Notes under the pieces: model-generated
The model's database searches: none
What the model was told of the DNA's origin: nothing
The model's input: only the letters and a program-made list of their open reading frames with translations
Assembly: GCF_026151205.1 (NCBI RefSeq)
Contig: NC_087073.1
Location: 18,132,837-18,196,836 of the forward strand
Origin: Bolinopsis microptera
Lineage: Eukaryota > Ctenophora > Tentaculata > Lobata > Bolinopsidae
Reading direction: 5' to 3'
DNA: 64,000 nucleotides
Part shown: positions 10,960 through 20,800 of the stretch, one piece after another
Numbering within the stretch: position 1 is the first letter of the stretch
Layout of the letters: every line of letters begins with the position of its first letter
Position numbers and translations under genes: made by a program

Positions 10960-11753
10960 ATTTCAACTTCTTCAACCCAATCATACCTTTCATTTTATGC
11001 ACCCTTACTTACTTATTTATTCTTACTTAATCATTATGTGTAACCAGGCGCAGTCTGAGCTGACCCCATTCCCGCAGTTTAAAGAACTGCCCATTGCTTC
11101 CCAAGGTTCACTTTTTAATCCCCTTGATCACAACAGCTACATTCGCTTACTAACTGGACGATCACAAAGACCAAGTCGCTTTTAGCTTATGTAGGCCCGA
11201 CTGTACATTGAGCAGATCACGCAACCTTTTACATAAAAGGATGTTACGCATATGTGAACCTACCGGCAAGGGACCCAGTCTGTAGCGATGGATGACCAGT
11301 AAGTGGGATTGACACTCCTAGGTTCCACCGACGGTCTTATCCATAGAGGACTTAGCTGTCACAACTATGAACTTTGACCGTTTTCTCTTGCCTTGCCTGT
11401 TCACTAGATCTTATCTTCCAAATTTTTATTTACTCCCTTTCTGGGTAATTTTCCACCTTTGTGGGGTTCAAAAAGATAAGATACTAGCTAGGTGTGGACT
11501 GTCGTCCACGTACCACCGTGTTCCACTTGCCTGGGGACGTATGTCCAGTCCTGGGGGTGACAAGCTCCAGGTACTGAACACCAGGTAGCCCGAAAACACG
11601 GCCGACTAGAGGGTACCAAGGCAGTGTGTTAATTCACACTTCGTTAGACACGGGAGCCTTCAGTTTCCTCTCCAGCACTATAGAATTGTTTAACGTGTCC
11701 CCGGATCCTTGCGGATCCGCCTCCCCCTGTTCAAGGCTGGGATTATAAGGAGC
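10960..11753. other. non-coding block splitting env
   Basis: Between the two env halves all minus-strand frames are closed by stops. After the stop at 11754 a short open run extends on the same frame for about 40 codons, then breaks up. No domain, terminal repeat or tRNA-like box could be supported. It may be a diverged insertion or decayed env sequence. Confidence 0.5.
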
Positions 11754-12524
11754 TCATCCCTCTTCCCAACCTTGGAAATTCGGATTTGAGCGTGTTATCA
11801 ACTTCAAATCATTCAGCGTCAGGGTTTGTGCTATAGTAGATGAGAGTTTGCCGTGTGCTGTACTAAAAAACATTCGATTGAGTTTTGAATGATGCACTGT
11901 TAAACTTTGCTGGTAAACCATCAAGGACGCTAATGAAGTTATATCACACTGAAGACCTGCTATTTGTTCATAAATTGAACCTAATTGCCTGTCTATGATT
12001 TGTAACACATCCATATGAAATGTACGAGTGTTTTCAAATCCTTCTACAACTTGATTTGCGAAATCGTAAAAGCGACGTTCTAAACTTCCTAAATGTTCCT
12101 TAATTCGTTTATTCTCACTGGGTGCTTTCAACAGCTGATAAAAGTATCCAATTACTGGTACTTCTCCAAGTGGGTCAAATGCTTCCCAAGACAGTCCTCT
12201 TTTACGTCTACTAACAATGCGATCACTAGTTACGTTAAGATCATATGAAAATTTGATGTCTCTGAATTTCTGCAGGTGCATATCGACAAGACTGTTTTGT
12301 GCTTGCAACATGGACTGTAAAACAGCTTCAAAGAGTGGATTTTCATTCTGACATAGCGCTTTTCTAGTCGTTTGATGCTCTTCAAGTAAACAATCTAATC
12401 TAGCGGATATGCTATTGGAATGGTCGTCTATAGCGTTCAGGTTGTACAAGAAAGGTGTCTGAATAAAACACGTACCCGTCGATGAATCAAACTGAGGAGG
12501 CCACACAGTGGATTTAATAAACAT
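11754..12524 (-). pseudogene. env, middle part with furin-like site and fusion-peptide region
   Basis: 256 codons. A tetrabasic RRKR at residues 106-109 is followed by a Gly-rich hydrophobic stretch and then a long heptad-like region, the arrangement of class I fusion envelopes such as baculovirus F (F2/F1 cleavage, fusion peptide, coiled coil). It overlaps the upstream signal-peptide ORF in a different frame, so a frameshift near 12525-12545 has broken the gene. The ORF ends at a stop well before any transmembrane anchor. Confidence 0.65.
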
Positions 12525-12898
12525 CTAGCCAAACATCCTCCGGTGAATTCTTGGTCCGATCTCTCAAGAATCGAACTCTTAGCAGGGACCAATTTTTCAA
12601 TCCAACACGCATGTCTTCTATCAGTCATGGCCGTTACTTTGGTCATGTCAGGAGTGCACGGTAATTGACACACTTTCTCAGGAGGCCTAGGAGCTGCCAC
12701 TTTCATGAATACCGATTGTAGAATGTTTTCGGTGCTAGTGGCCAGTAATTTATCCGGTATAAGTGCCAAACCCAACTCTTCTTTAGTTATTTGAGCAGTG
12801 GTGCTCAAAAACTGGTTTACCTGTGTAAACCCTTTTTCCAACCCAGCTGTGATCTCACAACACAACATGAAACCAATGAGTACAGTTCCATATTTCAT
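12437..12898 (-). pseudogene. env, signal peptide and N-terminal part
   Basis: 153 codons starting with a typical signal peptide (hydrophobic residues about 5-19), followed by a short ectodomain segment with paired cysteines. The last 35 or so residues are out of frame with the next env ORF and probably not native. It starts about 1.2 kb inside the 5' LTR, as expected if env was expressed from a spliced RNA. Confidence 0.6.
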
Positions 12899-13644
12899 AG
12901 CTTCAAATCTGTAAAATATATCATATTCACTTATCGTTTAATTATTCGTATACAGGTAAGAATCTTAGATTATGGTGTTACAAAGAGAAAATATAAGGGT
13001 AACATTCCTCTTTTCTCTTTCATAACCCAGATATTCCTACCGGCCATTTTCGAGCTCTCATACGGTATAATTAATCGAATTATTGCCGACCTGCAATAAA
13101 CTTTCTCCATTATCCGTGAATTCTGCGCCTATTACTCATACAAAACTTGTTCACACTTCAAAACTCTTAATTCCATCTGTAAATCATTCTCGTTAATACA
13201 TTTCTCTTCACAAAACTCTTTTCACTATGAAATCAAATACATCGTACTTTCTATGTCAACTGCTGTTGTGAGGTCTCATCTTCACTGCATACTGTACTTT
13301 AAGTGACTGGGTAACTGAACTAATGTTGAGGTAATTTGATTGCTTCAAATTACTGTACTTATAGCTGAATTCTACCGTATTATAGCTGTACCTCAATTCG
13401 CAATTCTAACGTATTCTAGCCACTCCATCAGATCAACTGTACCGAAATGTTTTCTACGAATTCCACTATGAGTAACGTATTTGTTGCAGCTGTTTGACTT
13501 ACAGTATACAACCATATGATACAATGTTTAAACTATATTGTGATCGAATCACAGCTCATGCCGTGATACCAAATACTATAATGTACACATATTGATTATC
13601 TTCGTAATAATGCGTTCTAATATTCAGTCTACCTGGAGTTCAGT

Positions 13645-13905
13645 CTAATCTGCTCTCCTTGTCGTGGACCGCAAAAAGTAACCGTGCCTTGTTTGAGCAG
13701 CATCATTAAGATCATCCTCGTTTATATTAGGTGGTCTTTCATCATCATCCAATACTGTCGGTTTGATGCAAGTTCCAAACATAGTTTGATAAAGATCTGA
13801 ATCTACAGCTTTTTCGATAACAGGTTCCTCAGAGTCAACTTCTAATTGTTTAAAGTTCACATTCTCTTTCCTCAAATTAGGTGGTACAAATTTTATTATG
13901 TTCAC
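13645..13905 (-). pseudogene. possible C-terminal remnant of pol
   Basis: 86 codons, charged, ending RHGYFLRSTTRRAD. Short basic tails of this kind follow the integrase in many LTR-element polyproteins, and the position directly 5' of env is where pol should end. There is no catalytic motif, so the call rests on position and tail only. Confidence 0.35.
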
Positions 13906-14099
13906 GACCAGCTACTCGGGTTCAACTCTCTCTAACTTACTTCGTTATTTCTATAGTTCGAATAAACTAAATACGATCAAAAATAATCACAAGGAATGCT
14001 AAGGTTTGAACTTAATATTAAATTCGAGGAATTAAATAAAAGTGTTTTTTCGAAGTTCAACACGGAATGACGTTTAGCAGCTAACCAGGTCAAACAATA

Positions 14100-14117
14100 A
14101 TCCTGGTCGCAGCACCA
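14100..14117 (-). other. primer-binding site
   Basis: Three bases after the CA of the 5' LTR the minus strand reads TGGTGCTGCGACCAGGAT. PBSs start TGG and pair with a tRNA 3' end. The tRNA species was not determined. Confidence 0.65.
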
Positions 14118-14120
14118 AAA

Positions 14121-14707
14121 TGTAGCACACTTAGTGTACCTAGCTGCTCGAACTTAGTGGTAGGGTAACAAAGTGAAAGACTTTAAATTTTGGGGTTTTG
14201 TAGAAAAGTAAAGATGGTAACGTAAATAAAATGGTAAACTCCAGAACTGATCTCTCTCTCAACTAAACATGTGAGTAATAAATTTAAACGTAGAATTCTG
14301 TCTCGTCTAAGGTGGGGTGGAATTTTAAGAGTTTACGGATGAATCGTGACAAAAACTATCAACAAGGTGAACTAAAACGGAAGATCATAAATGGGATGGT
14401 GTGTCACGTGATTAACTAAGATAGGCCTGATTGGACGGCTAATTAAGTGAGTGAAGATTATTGGATTAAGTGGCATGCTTTCTACTGTGCTTGATGACAA
14501 CCTATGAAACTAACTGATGAGAAAATGTAACTTATATGAATTCAGGTGCTGCCGTAGTGACTATTAAACTATTTAATTTGAGGTGTGAGTGAAAAATACT
14601 AATTTGCGCACAAACAAAATATCAACCATATAAATATTTCTGACCAGTAACTATTTTAGGAATTATGCCCAGATTATAAAGATAATATAAAACCTACACA
14701 CTGCACA
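14121..14707 (-). repeat. 5' LTR
   Basis: 587 bp, matching the 3' LTR. In minus orientation it ends GTGTGCTACA and is followed by TTT and the primer-binding site. The AGAG target duplication lies at 14708-14711. Confidence 0.9.
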
Positions 14708-14782
14708 AGAGTTCCCTATCATAGGAGGTTAATCTTGAAGGTAGTGCTGATTAACCCCAACGCAGTAACCAGGGTGATACCA

Positions 14783-17114
14783 ATGCTTATCTATGTTATC
14801 CTGTCATTAATACCTCCCTCACTAAGTGCACTAAGAGCTAGACTTGATAGAGAGCTAGTACCTGTAACAGCCTCGCATTCTAAAACCTACGATAATGATG
14901 GGGGATACGCTGCTAAGTACGCTATAGACCAGGATCTGGGGACCCGGTCTTGGCAAGAAGCTGGTTTTGATGGAACCTCTTGGTTAGAGATACATCTTAA
15001 CCAGGTGCACTGTGTTGATAAAGTTATTTGGTATGACAGTGAAGGTAAACCTGTCCAGACCTGGACCTGTAAGCAGAGTGACTGTGATACTTGTGAAGGT
15101 AGTTACTGTGACAGAGTCAAACTCATAGTGTATACTCAGGGAACACCGTCAGATACTTCACCTGACTGTAAATATGGAGACAGGGTAAAACTGCATGTGC
15201 CACTGGGTCTTTGGTTTAGTGTATCCGAGATAGCAATAACTGGTCAACAAGGTGAGAGCCATGTTTCAAGCTTTCTAGGAATGGAAAATGGGAATATGAA
15301 AATTGCACGATTCAGTCACCTTATTTGGCCCACTAAATGTGAAAGCTTTGTATTTTTGCGATTGCCACGCTTTGGAATCAAGGAAGCATGACGTTTAATG
15401 CTAGATATCATATTCCGTTTATTCATTTAAGACAGTATTCCACCATTTTTCAAAGAAATATGAAGCTTAAATCAAACAAGAAGCGATGAGAGGTCGCAGC
15501 TGTTTTGTTGCAGCCAATCTCCAAAATTCATTCCAGCCCTTTTCATTTGCGTCTTAAGAACAACAACAGCCAATAAAACCATCTTCCGTTAGTCGGTAAA
15601 ATACATCGTATCAGTATGCACTATTTCCTTTACATTTCAGGTGTTCTGTACAAGATAACCTACTCAGTGCCGGACAAAAATAACGCCAAAACAGAAAATC
15701 CACAGTATGTTAAAATCACCGGATCAGCAGGAGAAACAGAGGAACGCCTGTGCGATTCTAACTTTGACGTGACAAATCAAGATGTGGAGTGCGTATTTTG
15801 GAGTAATATTAAAATCGGAGAATACAAATGTGTATCTTTGAGGACTGGTGGAGATAATGGACTGGATTTCACGCAGGTAAAGCATTTAGACTAGCTGTCT
15901 TGAATAAGTAGAGAAAAAAAATGTAAATTTAAAGCCTTAAAATAAGCTTTTTAGTGATACATGTTCCGTTAAATCCTTATGCGATGACAAATGTTTTAAA
16001 CCGACTAGGTGAAAGTGAAGGTGGATGGGAAAACAGTTCACACAATTGTAACTCCCAGCGGTGAGGACTACATAGAGTTGGACGATTACGCAACAAAAGT
16101 GTTCTGTAAAGTTAAACAAGGTTATATTTCTGATTTATTATATTGCTCTGAATAATATCATGATCAGATACTTAGGACCGTGAATGGTATCTCAAGTGTT
16201 ACATGTTTTTCCAGCGATTGTTTTTTAATCATGAGCTTTACCAAAATTGAATTCTGAATTTACGTATTTTTCTTTTGGTACGTTAGAATTCCGCTACTCT
16301 ACGCAGCCCGAACATGATACATTTTCAGCTGATTGTAAGACTGCTGACTCTGAGTCAGAGGAAACCCCGTTTTGCTCTAAATATCCGGGTAGGTTAATTG
16401 TAATTCATTTGGGAACAATTTCAACGCACTTTGATTTTGACGGAACAGACAGACTCACTTGACGTAAACGGACAGAATTTATTTGAACGGACATTAAAAT
16501 AAACGCTAGGGCCTCCAGCGTCAAATTAATGTCCGTTTAAATAAAGTCCGATAAGGTAACAATCTGCTATAAGTTAGGGTAAAAATATAGGAACATGTTC
16601 TTCCTGTCCTATCAAGGGACATGGTCAGGTAAGAAAAGTTCTTACAAACATGGAAAATTAATGATTTAGTAATCTATCATATTCTGTCTGTAACTGTGCT
16701 ATTGGTTATTGGTTAATGGAAAGGACAAGAGGACGAGGTAGGAGAAAGCTGAGAATTGGTCTGGGTGTCAACTCGGAGAAAGGTTGTATACAATTTAGAA
16801 TGTCGCTTTGCAGTTTACCAAGTTCAATCTATTGAATTTAGTGATCAAATTATCACCATTTGAATTAGTAGTACTATATATAGTAAACAGACTGTAGATT
16901 TTTACAGTTACCAGTTCATACTACAGGCTTTATTCTTTTAATATCTATTCGTATTGCTAAATGAAACACACGAATATTAATTATTCCAGGAGAAGTAAAC
17001 ACTCAGAGAATCAATCACACTACAATTAAATTCGGGTCTAGAGAAACGCCGCACTTGGACGAGAACAGGATTAGGACTCTTCTGTCTAATATATACAATA
17101 TACAATCGCCTTGA
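14783..17114 (+). CDS. secreted discoidin-like plus PLAT-like protein, 5 exons
   Basis: Exons 14783-15251, 15641-15876, 16009-16120, 16287-16388 and 16990-17114 have GT-AG introns and compatible phases (1, 0, 1, 1), giving 347 residues. It opens with a signal peptide (MLIYVILSLIPPSLSALRA). Residues about 20-157 look like an F5/8C/fucolectin galactose-binding fold: a GYAAKYAIDQD segment, then SWLEIHL, and several cysteine pairs. Exons 2 and 3 resemble a PLAT/LH2 beta-sandwich (YKITYSVPD, later GLDFTQVKVKVDG). The C-terminal 75 residues are not recognised. The ATG at 14783 was chosen because a signal peptide follows directly; the frame is open further upstream. An extracellular lectin or lipid-binding role is an inference. 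The gene starts only 70 bp from the LTR. Confidence 0.72.
16478..16545. repeat. small hairpin MITE-like repeat
   Basis: Arms TTTATTTGAACGGACATTAA (16478-16497) and its near-perfect reverse complement (16526-16545) surround about 28 bp. It lies in the intron between exons 4 and 5 of the discoidin-like gene and shares AACGGACA with the element at 692-1070. Confidence 0.7.
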
Positions 17115-17557
17115 AATTATTACGTTGATTCTTATTTCTTTTCTAAAAAATTGCTTAGTTTTCTTGTTGTCGCAACATAGAACTAGTATAATATTCTTTA
17201 AATTTAGACAACATTTTTAATACTGATGATCTGTCATAATCCAACAAACTAAGGAATTGATAATTTGAATTAGTGTAAAAATTGTAATGTTATCCTTTAC
17301 TCGATTTAATTTGTATTTGAGACATGGTTCTACACTCTACATTCGTCAGTATTTTATGATCTGAGAATGAGAATTGCACATTAAATTTTCATTACAATGA
17401 TATCCTAAAATAATTTTTCTCTATAACTGATTTATATATGCGTTTTAATTCGTATCCAGATATAATCGCCAATCTGAAGTATATCAAACGAATGGTACAG
17501 ATAACAAAACAAAACACCACAAATTGTAACATACAAACAAATCTTAAAATAACTTAC
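17115..17557. other. AT-rich sequence between a plus-strand gene end and the SPRY exon
   Basis: No coding signal seen. It is the 3' flank of the discoidin-like gene and, on the minus strand, intron after the SPRY exon. Confidence 0.5.
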
Positions 17558-17804
17558 CGGCAATATCCCCAACTTTCACAGAGCAATTCAGCCTGACACT
17601 CTTCCAAGCGAGGATAGTAGGGCCGCAGTAATGATAAGCCCTGCCGTTACTATGAAATAGAACAGTCCCGGAAGGGTTTGTCCAGGAGGAGGTTGGGTTG
17701 GAGGGTGGAGGGGGTGCGAACCCGAAGGAGACGATGTTACCACCCTGTTCATCAGGTGTGTCACCACTCTGCAGCAGCTGGATCTCGTAGTAGTAGGATG
17801 TTGC
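17558..17804 (-). CDS. giant gene exon 32, SPRY domain
   Basis: Phase 0 in, phase 1 out. SPRY signatures are visible: YYYEIQLLQSGD, IVSFGFAPPPP, and GTVLFHSNGRAYHYCGP leading to a VKVGDIAG end. The 3' splice site is ATCTCCCAG at 17805-17813. No following exon was found before base 1, so the next intron is at least 17.5 kb. Confidence 0.8.
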
Positions 17805-20800
17805 CTGGGAGATTGTGTTGGTTGGGACTCGGTCAATATATTGTTGTAACACTTTTCATTTAATACAAATTTGGTATCAATTCTAGCTTTCTCCGGTTGT
17901 AAACACTACACGACCTCCGGTTGCTACACGACCTCGCGTCAAACATGATTCATTCAGAAAAAGAACAACTAATTACTAATCAACTTGGTTGTTCAAGTTA
18001 GATTATCCAATATTTTGTTTGATAGTTCATTAAAAGAGAGGAATTGAGTCGAGGTAAACTCGTTAACACACGCTAATTTGTAACAAACATAATATTACTT
18101 ATAATGCAATTTCATGGTACTTAACAACCAACAAACCTTATTGAAGAGATTCAGTAATTGATTATATTCGTTTTCTGCAAAGTGCTCAACTAAATTAAAA
18201 CTGGGACAACTACCGTTAGTTTTACTTTTTAATTGTTATTGTTAACGAGGTTTATCAATCTAATGGTGCTAACTCTAGGTGAAAATGTTGGTCCATCAAT
18301 AAAATATCATAAGTAAAGTTTGTTAGCACTTTCGAGTTCTCAACTCAGCAGCACCTGTTCCAACTGTTGGAGTATAAAAGCAGTCCAGAACGTTTTGCAA
18401 TGTACACTACTACCACTACTATCAACGAGTGTTTATTTTCAAACAAGTATTCAGCAGATCACTTGTTTTACCCTCATTGCACTAGGAAGCTCATAGGTCC
18501 TCATATAGATTTTACCCTAAAGTTGCATCTCAGTAATCATAGTCTTAACTCTATCTCATCAGCTTCATGATGTAAGACATGGGCTTTGACCCATATTCTG
18601 ATCGACGGAGCTGTAATAAATAGTAGACCCACTTGAACACTTAAGGGCACTTAGTCGTAAATTATATGGCTCGCTTTTACACCTCTTGCTTTTAATCAAA
18701 AAACGCTTATCCTATTTAATCGCTGACCACTGATGTGACTCAGGATAAAATGATATGCAAAGTTGTTCTTGTTGTCCTTCTGGGATGTATGATGCTAGGT
18801 GCGGTGGCGGGGGACTGTGTAGACAGTCAGGACACGTGTATACACTGGGCCGGACTGGGGTACTGTGATGGGGGCATCTACAAGGTATGTTGTACTCTTT
18901 TCTGTTTTTAATATTGTGGCTGTTATCTTGCATTGGTGGTTTAAACTGTATAAGCTCTGTAGTCCGTTGCTAAGTTCTGCTTTATGCCGTTTTGGATTTT
19001 ATGCTGGTTTCCAGTGATTTTAAGTCAAAGATCAATCAAGAGTGACATGATATTTACTCAATACCTTCCAGACCTGGATGCTGGAAAACTGCAGGAAGTC
19101 CTGTAACCAGTGTACCCCAACACCTGTTGACATCTGCAAAGGACCGGTTGGTCAGGACTGGACTCTGACGAAAGTGGCTTACGACCTGGGCAAACAGGAG
19201 TTGAAGAGTGCTCGCCACGACATTGGCTGTGTGACAGTAAGTGATGGCGGGTCCGGCAGTTTCTCTGCCGCTGGATCGAATGTCCAGTCGGCAAAATTCA
19301 CCTACAAGTCTGGAGTAAAAGTGCTGTACGGAGTTAAATTGAACATGGTTGTGCCAGTGGTTTCTGACGACGGTAAACCCTCCATCTCTACAAAGACACA
19401 AAACCTGATTGCCGGACAACCTAACTGGAGTTACAGCAGTTACAGTGGTTCTTGGAACTGTCAGGCGGGTCCTGGCCAATCAAAGACCTGCACGGCTTTT
19501 GTGAACAAGTTTGATGTCACCACACCCTACACAGAAACCTGGCAGGCCCCAGGACAAGTCTGCTCAGCTGAGAGCAAAGGGGAGCTCGTTCAGGAACTCT
19601 GGGGACAACCCATCGTCCTGAACTAATTCTGGGGGCGATATATTTTGAATATTTTTCGAGTTAAGGGTTGAGATTTCGATTGAAATTGCCTGCTTGTTTT
19701 ATTCGAACCAATTTGCAAAAATCGAATGTTGATCATGAGATTCCAATCCAGCTCTCGGCACATCTCAACCTGGCGGCTTGACTTAACACCGAATGTTATG
19801 TCTTGCTGCTGCCGTTTTATTGAAGCTGCATAATTATTCTTCTAACTCCCTTACAAGCAGGAAACATGACACTGACAGCAGTTCTTCTGGGCTGTATGAT
19901 GCTAGGTGTGGTGGCGGGGGACTGTGTAGACAGTCAGGACACGTGTATACACTGGGCTGAACTGGGGTACTGTGACGGGGGCGTATACAAGGTATGTACT
20001 CTTGTACTCTTGCACTCTCTACAGTTCGTGAGGGAACTGTGTACAGTGTACAGTGTACAGTTACTGTTTGTTAACACTGTGACTGTTTTCTTGCAGTGGT
20101 AGTTTACACTGTACAGTTCAGGTTCTGTTTTATGCCGTTTTGGCTTTTATGCTGGTTTTCCAGTGATTTTAAGACAAGGATCAATCTGGATTTACATGAG
20201 ATTAACTCTATTGTCTTCCAGGCCTGGATGCTGCAAAACTGCAGGAAGTCCTGCCATCAATGTACCCCGACACCTTCTGACGTTTGTAAAGGACCGGTTG
20301 GTCCGGACTGGACTCTGACGAAAGTGGCTTACGACCAGGATAAACAGGAACTGAAGATAGCTCGCCACGACATTGGAGGAGTAACAGTAAGTGATGGCGG
20401 GTCCGGAAGTTTTTCCGCTTATGGAACCAACGTCCAGTCGGCAAAGTTCACCATCAAATCTGGAGTAAAAGTACAAAACGGAGTTATCTTGAACATGATT
20501 GTGCCAGTGGTTTCTGACGACGGTAAACCCTCCATCTCTACAAAAACACAAAACCTGATTGCCGGGCAACCGAACTGGAGTTACAGCAGTTACAGTGGTT
20601 CTTGGAACTGTCAGGCGGATCCTGGACAATCAAAGACCTGCACGGCTTTCGTCAACGAGTTCAAGGTCACCACACCCTACACAGAAACTTGGCAGGCCCC
20701 AGGGAAAGTCTGCTACGCAGAGAGCACTGGAGTACTTGTTCAGGAGCTCTGGGGACAGCCCATCATCCTGAACTAGCTCTGGGGACGAGGTATTACAACC

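Larger units (their letters stand above)
6788..14711 (-). mobile_element. env-bearing LTR retroelement lacking gag and most of pol
   Basis: Two direct 587-bp LTRs (6792-7378 and 14121-14707) are identical by eye except one base next to the terminal dinucleotide. On the minus strand each runs TGTGCAGTG...GTGTGCTWCA. A 4-bp duplication, AGAG, flanks them (6788-6791, 14708-14711). On the minus strand a primer-binding site follows the 5' LTR and a polypurine tract precedes the 3' LTR, so transcription runs right to left. Inside, in order, are a possible pol C-terminal remnant, an env broken by a frameshift and a non-coding block, and a repeat-rich ORF. No protease, RT, RNase H or integrase core is present. 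Near-identical LTRs imply recent insertion, so the copy must have been mobilised in trans. Confidence 0.88.

Noticed and set aside
5427..17114. Kringle and discoidin/PLAT exons as one gene
   Set aside because: A phase-compatible AG exists near 14768 (CCAACGCAG), but the discoidin-like ORF has its own signal peptide just after it, and the kringle gene has a plausible stop-containing exon at 6449-6474.
20192..20629. Minus-strand ORF opposite ShK gene B (and its counterpart at 19054-19479)
   Set aside because: Both are shadows of the ShK coding exons; their similarity to each other only reflects the gene duplication.
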